A DNA stretch of 64,000 nt from Ehretia macrophylla (taxonomy: Eukaryota > Streptophyta > Magnoliopsida > Boraginales > Ehretiaceae), in assembly GCA_037974665.1 (NCBI GenBank), contig CM075768.1, positions 2,217,501-2,281,500 on the forward strand, read 5' to 3'. The position numbers and the translations under genes are program-made. The notes beneath the pieces were generated by a model. The model made no database searches and had not been told where the DNA came from. It worked only from the letters and a program-made list of their open reading frames with translations. Below are positions 47,151 through 57,293 of this stretch, piece after piece; position 1 is the stretch's first letter, and every line of letters starts with the position of its first letter.

Positions 47151-48413
47151 TGCGTAAGCCCGAGCCTGAACCCGCTGCTGCTGTGGTACACTGCCTGTAG
47201 GCCTACCCTGGTAACCCTGAGTCGCTGCTCGACCCTCAGTCCTCGCATATCTAGGGCAATCCTTCGCCCTATGCTCAATGCTACCACAACCCAAACATGT
47301 CCCTGCCTTTACCCTGCAGTCAGACTCCACATGCCCTGGGCGCTTGTAGTAATTACACTGCGATGATGTGGCACTACCCCTGCCTCTAGAAGAACCAGAA
47401 GCTGAAGAAGCAGCTGATACAGCCTGCTGCTGAGGTCTCACCACACTAGGCCTGTACTGACCCTGAGACTGCGCTGGCCTATACTGAGTCTGAACCTGAT
47501 ATGGCCTCTGCTGAAACTGAGGCCGATAGTAACTCTGCTGACCCTGTGGCCTATAAGAACCCTGCTGGGCTGGTGGCCTGTAGACAACCTGCTGTACTGG
47601 AGGCCTATATATAACATGCTGGCCCTGTGGCTGATACGGCCTCTTACTAGGCTGACTGGAGACAATCTGATCCCCTTTCCTCTTCTCTAACCTAGAAGCT
47701 GCATCAAAAGCCTCAGTAAGGATATCATAGCGATTCAGAGCCATTGCATCCTGAATCTCGGGCCTCAATCCCAACATAAATCTACGGGTCTTCCTTTCCT
47801 CCACAGCTACAAACTCCGGTGCATACCGGGACAACCTAGTGAATGTAGCCTCATACTGAGCCATGGTAGAATCCCCCTGTACCAAAGACAAGAACTCAGC
47901 CTCTCTCATCTCCCGTGCAACTCTCGGGACATACTTATCCCTAAAAGCAGTCAGAAAGGTATCCCAAACATACGGAACACCCCGGGTCTCCCAACTGGCT
48001 CTCACAGTGCGCCACCATTCCTCCGCCTCATCATCAAGCAAATAGACAGCACAAGTCACCTTCCGCTCATCAGTGTACCCGAGAGAATCAAAAATTTTCT
48101 CTAACTTACTAATCCACGACTCGGCCTTCCTATCATCAGGCTCTCCCTGAAATCTAGGAGGATAGTACCCCAGAAACTCCTTCATAGTACCTCGACCGTG
48201 ATTACCTCCCTGTACATTCTGTATCTGAGCCTGCAACGCCTGAGTCTGAACAGCCTGACCTGGTTACAGCTGAGCCTGCCCAGCCATCAAATCTCCAATC
48301 CCATCCATTGCTGCCCCTAACCCCACATCACCCCTATCACTGCACTGTCCCACATTACCAGGAACCTCCTTTCCAATCTCGGGCCTACCCCGAGTCCTCG
48401 GTCTAGCGGCCAT
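47151..48413 (-). pseudogene. Gag, element F (one stop)
   Basis: Start at ATG 48413 (MAARPRTRGRPE). A TAA at 48264-48266 interrupts residue 50, where E has a Leu codon; open from 48236 onward. Capsid core [49 protein letters not shown], then a YRPPVQQ/YRPQGQQ repeat region. First knuckle [14 protein letters not shown] lacks its second Cys (Tyr); the second, [14 protein letters not shown], is complete. Confidence 0.88.
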
Positions 48414-48689
48414 CGTACTAATCAAAGAGTTAGCACAGGTTATAGCACATAAACAGATTATATCCACCTTTTAACACATAAACACCAAGCTCATATTAAG
48501 CACATAGATCACATAAGTTCCAATCACATAAGCAAATTGATCACATAATCACATAAGCACTTAAATCACATAATCACTTAATCAATTAATCATACCAATA
48601 CATATTTCATTTTTCTTTCCTTTTATACATATTTCATGCCAAGACCATTACCCACATTCCGAGAATACCCCGGCTGACAACTAACATGT
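48414..48689 (-). other. Leader of element F
   Basis: Untranslated region between PBS and gag ATG, with ATCACATAA words repeated several times (48520-48600), shared with A, B and E. No further signal recognised. Confidence 0.5.
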
Positions 48690-48701
48690 GCTCTGATACC
48701 A
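48690..48701 (-). promoter_or_regulatory. Primer binding site of element F (tRNA-iMet)
   Basis: Reverse complement TGGTATCAGAGC, perfect 12 of 12, seven bases inside the 5' LTR. Confidence 0.88.
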
Positions 48702-48708
48702 CTTAAAC

Positions 48709-51134
48709 TGTCACGCCCCAACACGACCCCTCCTATGATCAGTCAGGACGCAACGGAATTTCGGCAGTATAACGACAGTAAATAGGACACTGAGGTTCCA
48801 AACCAACCTCATTAAACATCATACATCCAGCGACTCCTTAATTCAAACAACAACATACAACACAATCATATTATACAATAACCCATCCTCGTTATACGCC
48901 TCCGTTACAACATAACATACAATACCTCAACCTTATCATACATTTCAAAAATAAGTTGAGACACATTTACAACTTAACCATAAACAAAAGAAAACCGCTA
49001 AGTTAACATCATTTAGATCATCATCTTTTCAATATCTATTACATTAAGAACCATAAGGCATATAAAGTCTATTAAACTAATATACAAGACATTTAAACAA
49101 CATAAAATCATGGATAAGACTCGGGAACATATGACTCGTCCACGTAAAGCACATTTTCCACATTCTCCTCTTCAGGAGGCACATACCCGTAATCTGGCTC
49201 TACAACACCTGTAAGCATGCAATAATAGAGAGTGAGCTTATATACATAAGCCCAATGAGGATCCGATAGATCTCGACAGTATTCACTACGCTCCGTGGAT
49301 TTAGGCGTTTGACCAAGGAAACACAAAACAACAATAATAACATTATCATCACATAACTATATAACCATTCATTAAAGGATACTCTATTCGGTGTAATTCC
49401 AAACGCCATCACGATCTCAACCGTTCTTCTTATAACTCCCCATTACTCACGCACCCGAGGTACCTCACTAGCCCCTCCCTCCATGACACCTCCGTCATGC
49501 GAGCTGGGGGTAGCCTATGGCAGTCATACCGTTATCAACCCGACAGCCCGACGCTGCCCGAGAGGTGGCACACACATACCAAGACTCCATAATCATCAAT
49601 CATCAATCAATCATCAATCAATCAATCAATTGGGAGATCAGCAACAAGAGTGCCCGATTCCCGCATTCAATAATAATCAATCAATAACATCAGTATTAAA
49701 TTAAACAACAAACAACGTAGTTAGATGACAAAGTAGGCCATCTAACCGAACAGGCATAATATACTTAATTAAACTTTAAATTACTCATCAACAACTCACC
49801 ATTCATCACACGAACACTACCCAACCATCTAAGGCATCGTTCAAGAAATTAAAGAATGACAACCTAAACTTCTAAAATTCATAACTTACAATCTACTAAT
49901 CCAAACATTGCCAAATCAGTTCCTATCACTCACCCATTCAACCTACTACATTAGCCCTCTCGGAAATCCACCATAACACCTCCAAATCATGCCCGATAAC
50001 CCTAAAACCCTAAGATGTCATGGCTGGATTTTCCGGATTTTCACACAAACAATGTAATCAAAAATTCGGCATTACAACAGCGCTAACACGTAATTATCAA
50101 GTATTTAGAAATCGACGGCAATCGATTTCGATCAACACAACTCATTTAATTCAACTTTGAACATTTTAATCAAAATTAAATACCCGGAAAATAAAAATTA
50201 TGCTACATCCGACAGAAATTCGTAGTATTAGTATATAATGATACCTAGCATGCAAGGAGCAATAATCTAACATCAGATTACAATCCTAACGCTGCAATCT
50301 TCATTTATGAGCAAAAACATAAAAATGACATTTTGAGATCTAGAATTTTTCTCTCACCTTAGATGCGATATAAGCCTAGGAATGCGTGCTATGCGTGCCC
50401 AACAAGCAGAATCCAAGTCGGTGCGAAGTTTCACGGACAAAAACTAGGTTTTTCTTTGAAAAATTGGATTGAAAAGCTTGAGTTTTCTCTTCTCTTTTTC
50501 TCCCTCTTTCTCACGGCAATGTGTGTGTTTGTGGAGTGTGTTTTGTGTTGTGTGAGTGTGTGTAGGTGATAGTATATAATTAAAAGCTTGGTCAATTAAA
50601 AAAATGCAAAGTCAAAGTTAGTTTAAATAGGTATTTTTGTGTTTTTAATGACTTTAATTGCATTTTAATGCTCACCAAATTAAAAATAATTATGCAACCC
50701 CCAAGATATCTCAAGTGGATTATTTTTAGGTGACAAGAAGTTTTACAATCCAACAATTTCACCCGAGTTGGCTTAAAACTCGATTTTCGCAAAAGTCGGT
50801 GTAAAAAACCCTAATAAATTCTTAAGCCGATTTTAAAATCGTTTTCATCAAACACAAGTCTATTAAAGTCCGTGGACTAGGTCTAGAAGGGTTAAAAAGA
50901 CCAGTTTCAAAATTTTAGCGGACGTGTTTCGAAAACACTATTCACTGAAAATCGACGATAAAATTTCTGACTCCGTTTTTGATGAAAATTTCATGAATGC
51001 ACATTTAGCACGTATTAGGAGTATTGAAATCAAAATTATAACTTTCTAGGTCCTATAGCACATAAACAGGTCATATGCACGCAAAACGAGGTATAACACG
51101 TAAAACGAGATAAGTAGGAAAGTGGGATTTCACA
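48709..51134 (-). repeat. 5' LTR of element F (right)
   Basis: 2426 bases, TGTCACGCCCC to TTTCACA. TATATAC box near 49239-49247 on the minus strand. Contains the open 36-aa micro-ORF. Confidence 0.92.
49108..49218 (-). CDS. Conserved LTR micro-ORF (36 aa), element F right
   Basis: Open from ATG 49218 to TGA 49108. DYGYVPPEEENV followed by a three-codon insertion and YVDESYVPES. The nine-base length difference from the 33-aa copies keeps the frame. Confidence 0.45.
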   Translation of the reverse strand: MLTGVVEPDYGYVPPEEENVENVLYVDESYVPESYP

Positions 51135-52395
51135 TAAACTTCAAATAATCATATCTTTAATTTTACTAATCCAAACAATTCCAAATCAGTTTCAAACACT
51201 CACACATTCAATCAACTGCATTAGTCCCCTCGGAAACCAACCAAAACACATCCAAATCATGCCCAATAAGCCTAAAACCCTAGTGTATCATGGCTGAAAT
51301 TTCTGGATTTTGGCACGGACATCACAATCGAAAATTCGGCATTACAACGGCGCTACCACGTAATTATAAATCTTTTAGAAATCGACGGCAATTGATTCCG
51401 ATCAACACAACTCAATATATTCAACATTTAACAAATTAATCAACTTTAAATACCAGAAAAATAATAAATAAGCTACATCTGATCAAATCTCGTAGTATTG
51501 CATATAAATGATCCCTATCATGCATGGAGCAATAATCTAACATCAGATTAACATTCTAACGGTTAGATATTCAATTCTACGCAAAAACACAAAAGATGAG
51601 TTTTGAGATCTAGAATTTTTCTCTCACCTTTGATGCAAACCAAGGCTAGAAATAGGTAGAATGGATGCCCAACAAGCAAAATCAAGCTTTGAATGAAGTG
51701 ATTTGGCCTTGAAATGAAGTTTTTATGTGAAAATTACTTTGAAAAACCTTGAAAATGCTCTTATTCTTCCTTCCCCTTGAACTCACGGTTTTGTGTGTGT
51801 TTTGTGGTGTTTTTGGATTGTTTTAATGTGTGTAACTACTTATGAGCAAGGTGGTCAACATTTAAATGAAAGTCAAAGTTAAAAACTTAGTATTTTTAGT
51901 GTTTTCTTGTCTTTAAATGCATTTTCTTGATCACCAATGCTCAAAACAATTATGCAACACCCAAGTTATCTCAAGTGGGTTATTTTTAGGTGACAAGAAG
52001 TTTTACATTCAAACAATTCCACCTGAGTCGGCTTAAAACTCGATTTTCGCAAAAGTCGGTGTAAAAACCCTAATAAATTTCTAAGCCGATTTTAAAACCG
52101 TTTTAATCAAACACAGGTCTATTAAAGTCCGTGGTCTAGGTCTAGAAGGGTTAAAAATACCAGTTTCAAAATTTTAGCGGACGTGTTTCGAAAATACTAT
52201 TCATTAAAAATCGACGATAAAATTTCTGACTCCGTTTTTGATGAAAATTTCATGAATGCACATTTAGCATGTTCTAAGAGTATTGATATCAAAATTATCA
52301 CATTCTAAGTCATGTAGCACATAGACAGGTCAATTCATGCAAAACGAGAATAAAACACGCAAAGCGAGATAAGATCAAAATTTTGGGGTTTCACA

Positions 52396-52410
52396 TTCTT
52401 CCCTCCTCAA
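52396..52410 (-). promoter_or_regulatory. Polypurine tract of element E
   Basis: Minus strand TTTGAGGAGGGAAGAA-type purine run directly before the 3' LTR. Confidence 0.7.
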
Positions 52411-53053
52411 AACAATTGCGTCCTCGCAATTCTGCATCGATCCCAAGACAAACTCCAGTGCTGACTCAAACATACTGATTGAAAGACCAATTACTAAATT
52501 CCGAATACGAACCAAGAACACCAAGTAGGAACACCAAATAAGATCATCAAATAAAAATCCCCATACAAGAAGCTTAAATAAGAACGCTGAATAAGAACAC
52601 TGACTAGAATTTCTGAATAAGAATCTCAAATAAATTACCGAAGAAGAACGCCAAACATAGATCCCGTAATAGAGCACCAATCAAGAATACCAATTGAGAA
52701 CTTCGAACAAGATCACCAAGCGAGAATACCAAATAATAATCCCAATATAAGAACTCCGGATAATACCGTATCAGAATTTCACATAAGAATACCGCATAGA
52801 AAATACAATAGAAGATGTCCAAAGACGTATCCTGAATAAGAAACTCCATAAAAAAATCTCGAGGAAGAATGCCGTATAAAATCACCAAATAAGAATCCCA
52901 ATAATCAATGTATAGTCATAAAGTAGCTTGACCCCTAATCGGAATTCCATATACCTCAGCGTCACATACTACTCAGTCGCCAACTGATATGATGCACATG
53001 CTAACTTTAATCGCATAAGGCAAACTTTCTACTTACATTTTAGCACGTTGCAC
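52411..53053 (-). repeat. Degenerate short-repeat stretch in the pol position, element E
   Basis: Closely similar to 11313-11923 of element A: AATAAGAATnCC-type words, then the block TAGCTTGACCCCTAATCGGAATTTC-like (52923 on) and CACGTTGCACTCAAGGAG before gag. No domain. Hydrophobic frames here (52375-52680, 52604-52888) reflect base composition. Confidence 0.6.
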
Positions 53054-54402
53054 TCAAGGAGGTATAATATTTAATTGGTTGAGAATAAGTAAGTTACCTT
53101 TCACCACTGTTGTCCCCTCTGGCAATTCCTCCAAGTCCACTACGTAGGCCGGAGCCTGAACCCGCTGCTGTTGTGGTGTACTGCTTGCAGGTCCACCCCG
53201 ATAACCCTGGACTGCTGGCTGACCTGTAATACCCTGATACCTGGGGCAATCCCTCACCCGGTGTTGGTTGCTGCCGCAACCTAAACACGTCCTTGCCTTT
53301 CTTCGACAGTCGGCCTCCATCTGGCCCTTACGTTTACAATAAACACACTGCAGCATCGGAGCACTGACACTGCCTCCTAAAGAACCAGAAGATGAATAAG
53401 CAGCTGAACCAGCCTGCTGCTGAGGTCTCACCACACTAGGCCTATACTGACCCTGAGACTGAGCTGGCCTATAGTGAGTCTGAACCTGATATGGCCCCTG
53501 CTGAAATTGAGGCCGATAATAACTCTGCTGACCCTGTGGCCTATAAGAACCCTGCTGGGCTGGTGGCCTGTAGACAACCTGCTGTACTGGAGGCCTATAT
53601 ATAACCTGCTTGCCCTGTGGCTGATACGGCCTCTTACTAGGCTGACTAGAGACAATCTGATCCCCTTTCCTCTTCTCTAACCTAGAAGCTGCATCAAAAG
53701 CCTCAGTGAAGATATCATAGCGATTCAGAGCCATTGCATCCTGAATCTCGGGCCTCAATCCCAACATAATCTACGGGTCTTCCTCTCCTCCACAACTACA
53801 AACTCCGGTGCATACCGGGACAACCTAGTGAATGTAGCCTCATACTGAGCCACAGAAGAATCCCCCTGTACCAAAGACAGGAACTCAGCCTCTCTCCTCT
53901 CCCGTGCAACCCTCGGGACATACTTATCCCTAAAAGCAGTCAGAAAGGCATCCCAAACATACGGAACACCCCGGGTCTCCCAATTGGCTTTCAGAGTGCG
54001 CCACCACTCCTCTGCCTCATCATCAAGCAAATAGACAGCAGAAGTCACCTTCCTCTCATCAGTGTACCCGAGAGGATCAAAAATTTTCTCTAACTTACTA
54101 ATCCACGACTCGGCCTTCCTATCATCAGGCTCTCCTTGAAATCTAGGAGGATAGTACCCCATAAACTCCTTCATAGTACCTCGACCGTGATTACCACCCT
54201 GTACATTCTGTATCTGGGCCTGCAATGCCTGAGTCTGAGCAGCCTGACCCGCTAACAACTGGGCCTGTCCAGCCATCAAATCTGCAATCCGATCCATTGC
54301 TGCCCCTAACCTATCATCACCCCTATCACGGCCATGTGCCACATTACCAGGAACCTCATCTACTATCTCGGGCCTACCACGAGTCCTCGGTCTACCGGCC
54401 AT
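53054..54402 (-). pseudogene. Gag, element E (one frameshift)
   Basis: Start at ATG 54402 (MAGRPRTRGRPE). Intact capsid core to LGLRPEIQ, with a single-base loss near 53764-53770 joining the two open parts (54456-53755 and 53767-53054). Gln/Tyr/Pro repeats as in F. Knuckles: CVYCKRKGQMEADC (His replaced by Gln) and CLGCGSNQHRVRDC (complete). Ends after VVKGNLLILNQL with no protease. Sequence is closer to F than to A. Confidence 0.88.
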
Positions 54403-54678
54403 CGTACTAATCAAAGAGTTAGCACAGGTTATAGCACGTAAACAGGTTATATACAACTTTTAACACATAAACAACAAACTCATATAAAGCACATAAATCA
54501 CATAAGTTTCAATCACATAAGCAAATTGATCACATAATCACATAAGCACTTAAATCACATAATCACTTAATCATTTAGTCATATCAATACATAATTCACT
54601 TTTCTTTCTTTTCATACATATTTCATGCTAAGACCATTACCCACATTCCAAGAATACCCCGGCTGACAACTAACATGC
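54403..54678 (-). other. Leader of element E
   Basis: Non-coding, ATCACATAA-rich as in F. Nothing else recognised. Confidence 0.5.
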
Positions 54679-54690
54679 ACTCTGATACCA
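54679..54690 (-). promoter_or_regulatory. Primer binding site of element E
   Basis: Reverse complement TGGTATCAGAGT, 11 of 12 match to the tRNA-iMet complement, six bases inside the LTR. Confidence 0.82.
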
Positions 54691-54696
54691 CTTAAA

Positions 54697-56171
54697 TGTC
54701 ACGCCCCAACTCGACCCCTCCTATAATCAGTCAGGACGCAACGGAATTTCGGCAGTATAACGATAGTATATAGGACTCCGAGGCTCTAAACCAACCTCAA
54801 CAGAACATCATACATCTAACAACTCCTCAATAAAATAATAACATACATCATAACCATATTATACAATAATCATCTAAAGGCTCAATTCAACAATTTAAAG
54901 AAAGACAACCTAAACTTCAAATAATCATATCTTACATTTTACTAATCCAAACAATTCCAAATCAGTTTCAAACACTCACACATTCAATCAACTGCATTAG
55001 TCCCCTCGGAAACCAACCAAAACACATCCAAATCATGCCCAATAAGCCTAAAACCCTAGTGTATCATGGCTGAAATTTCCGGATTTTGGCACGGACATCA
55101 CAATCGAAAATTCGGCATTACAATGGCGCTACCACGTAATTATAAATCTTTTAGAAATCGACGGCAATCGATTCCGATCAACACAACTCAATATATTCAA
55201 CATTTAACAAATTAATCAACTTTAAATACCAAAAAAATAATAAATAAGCTACATCCGATCAAATCTCATAGTATTGCATATAAATGATCCCTAACATGCA
55301 TGGAGCAATAATCTAACATCAGATTAACATTCTAACGGTTAGATATTCAATTCTACGCAAAAACACAAAAGATGAGTTTTGAGATCTAGAATTTTTCTCT
55401 CACCTTTGATGCAAACCAAGGCTAGGAATAGGTAGAATAGATGCCCAACAAGCAAAATCAAGCTTTGAATGAAGTGATTTGGCCTTGAAATGAAGTTTTT
55501 ATGTGAAAATTACTTTGAAAAACCTTGAAAATGCTCTTATTCTTCCTCCCCCTTGAACTCACGGTTTTGTGTGTGTTTTGTGGTGTTTTTGGCTTGTTTT
55601 AATGTGTGTAACTACTTATGAGCAAGGTGGTCAACATTTAAATGAAAGTCAAAGTTAAAAACTTAGTATTTTTAGTGTTTTCTTGTCTTTAAATGCATTT
55701 TCTTGATCACCAATTCTCAAAACAATTATGCAACACCCAAGTTATCTCAAGTGGGTTATTTTTAGGTGACAAGAAGTTTTACATTCAAACAATTCCACCC
55801 GAGTCGGCTTAAAACTCAATTTTCGCAAAAGTCAGTGTAAAAACCCTAATAAATTCCTAAGCCAATTTTAAAACCATTTTAATCAAACACAGGTCTATTA
55901 AAGTCCGTGGTCTAGGTCTAGAAGGGTTAAAAAGACCAGTTTCAAAATTTTAGCGGACGTGTTTTGAAAATACTATTCATTAAAAATCGACGATAAAATT
56001 TCTGACTCCGTTTTTTATGAAAATTTCATGAATGCACATTTAGCATGTTCTAAGAGTATTGATATCAAAATTATCACATTCTAAGTCATGTAGCACATAG
56101 ACAGGTCAATTCATGCAAAACGAGAATAAAACACGCAAAGCGAGATAAGGTCAAAAATTTGGAGTTTCACA
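54697..56171 (-). repeat. 5' LTR of element E (right), short form
   Basis: 1475 bases, TGTCACGCCCC to GTTTCACA. Lacks the segment that in B and F carries the TATATAA box and the micro-ORF; the junction lies near 54867-54880. Roughly 2 percent different from the left LTR by eye. Confidence 0.9.
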
Positions 56172-57241
56172 GGGTCATTGGTTGTTTGGAAGAAGAATAC
56201 TAAATGGCTAATGTTTTGGGTTGAAAATGGTTGATTTAAGTGCAAATGTGTCCTCTTGTGTGGTGTGTGTGCTAAATGCTTGTGTTGGTGACCTTTGGGC
56301 TGCCTTGGAAGAGTCTTAGTAGCATGATAGGTTGGTTTTAGGCTAAGTGAGGTTTAGTGTAGGGTATGATGGTATGAATGCATTATATGTTGTAAAAATT
56401 AGTTTATATGTTACTAGAATTGCATAAGTGTTCAGGGAAACAACCTACTTTGTTGTTCTCCCTTATTTGTCATGATGTGTGAATGTGTTATGTGTGATTC
56501 CAGGATGCATGAATGCGAAAGGTTATAACCTTTAAACAGACAAGGTAGCGTTCATGTCGCATTGGGTGGCATAGGGCTTGCCAGGCGATAACATGACTAC
56601 CGGGGTTCTAATCCCTATCTTCTTGTGAATGGATAATTCAAAAGGTCTAGGTCATAGGTTTTGATGTACATCCAGAGTACATCCGTGTGGCATATAGGGG
56701 ATGAGTTCGTGAGGAGTGTAGGGGATCAGCATCAACAGAACGAGCATATCCTTCTTATGTGGTTATTTACATGTTGGCAAATTTATAACTATTGTATGTT
56801 CACGTTCATGTCATGCTTTCGGAATGAGTTTCAAAACCCAAAAATGTTTTCAAAACCTTCCTTATTCCCTCCTCACTAAATTCGTGGAAATTCACCCTGT
56901 TTGCTAACATTTTAGGTGAGCCTGAAGTAGTCGAGTATGTGGAGTACTTGAATGTTGAGCCCGTGGTTGAGCCAGAGGCTTAGTTGGCTTGTTTGATGAC
57001 ATTTATGCTTATGAACTTGTTGTATTTACTATTTTGGAGATTATGAACTTTATGTACTAAATGTTAAGTAGTTTAGATGTTATTTTCATTTTCTCAGGCT
57101 TGTAATGAATTCCATAAGGCTTATATAGGTGATAGGCTTATATATCTCATTATAAGGCTTGTAATTTGATGGTCATGATGTGGTTAAGATAAAAGGCCTA
57201 TCCTGAATTGGTTTTAGGTGGGGTCGAGTTGGGGCGTGACA

Positions 57242-57293
57242 TTGAATGGCATCAAAGCATGATTAGCATAAGCCAGGTTATGACCTTTGGACT
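57242..57293 (+). other. Internal remnant of element H with PBS-like site
   Basis: Only 52 bases remain before element G. TGGCATCAAAGC at 57247-57258 matches the tRNA-iMet complement at 10 of 12 positions and lies five bases after the LTR end, as expected for a primer site. The rest of H is not in the window, unless beyond G. Confidence 0.6.

Larger units (their letters stand above)
41265..51134 (-). mobile_element. LTR retrotransposon F, nearly intact Tekay-type
   Basis: 9870 bases nested in the left LTR of E with TAAAC duplications (41260-41264, 51135-51139). LTRs 41265-43689 (2425) and 48709-51134 (2426) look almost identical by eye. Internal gag-pol has one in-frame stop (48264) and one single-base loss in RT (near 46127-46133), the best-preserved element in the window and the last insertion of its nest. 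Confidence 0.93.
41047..52395 (-). repeat. 3' LTR of element E (left), split by element F
   Basis: Pieces 41047-41264 and 51135-52395. Rejoined length about 1474 bases, equal to the right LTR. A one-base loss near 41063 distinguishes it. The join ATAATCATCTAAAGG near 41217-41230 marks the missing roughly 0.9 kb middle segment present in B and F LTRs. Confidence 0.88.
41047..56171 (-). mobile_element. LTR retrotransposon E, gag-only, short LTRs
   Basis: Flanked by GGGTC (41042-41046, 56172-56176) in the H LTR. Left LTR 41047-52395 is split by element F; right LTR 54697-56171. Internal region 52396-54696 carries PBS, gag, filler repeat and PPT but no pol. LTRs are only about 1.47 kb because a middle segment is missing in both. 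Confidence 0.9.
30210..57241 (+). repeat. 5' LTR of element H, split by elements B and E/F
   Basis: Plus-strand LTR starting TGTGATAACCCG at 30210 and ending GGGGCGTGACA at 57241. Its pieces are 30210-30413, 40237-41046 and 56177-57241, about 2.08 kb in total. It is followed by a primer site, so it is a 5' LTR rather than solo. Start TG and end CA are canonical. The left flank (ACTAC) does not match TTGAA after the LTR, consistent with a 5' LTR. A short acidic frame (GEPEVVEYVEYLNVEP, 56913-56983) resembles the micro-ORF tail of the other LTRs. Confidence 0.7.
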
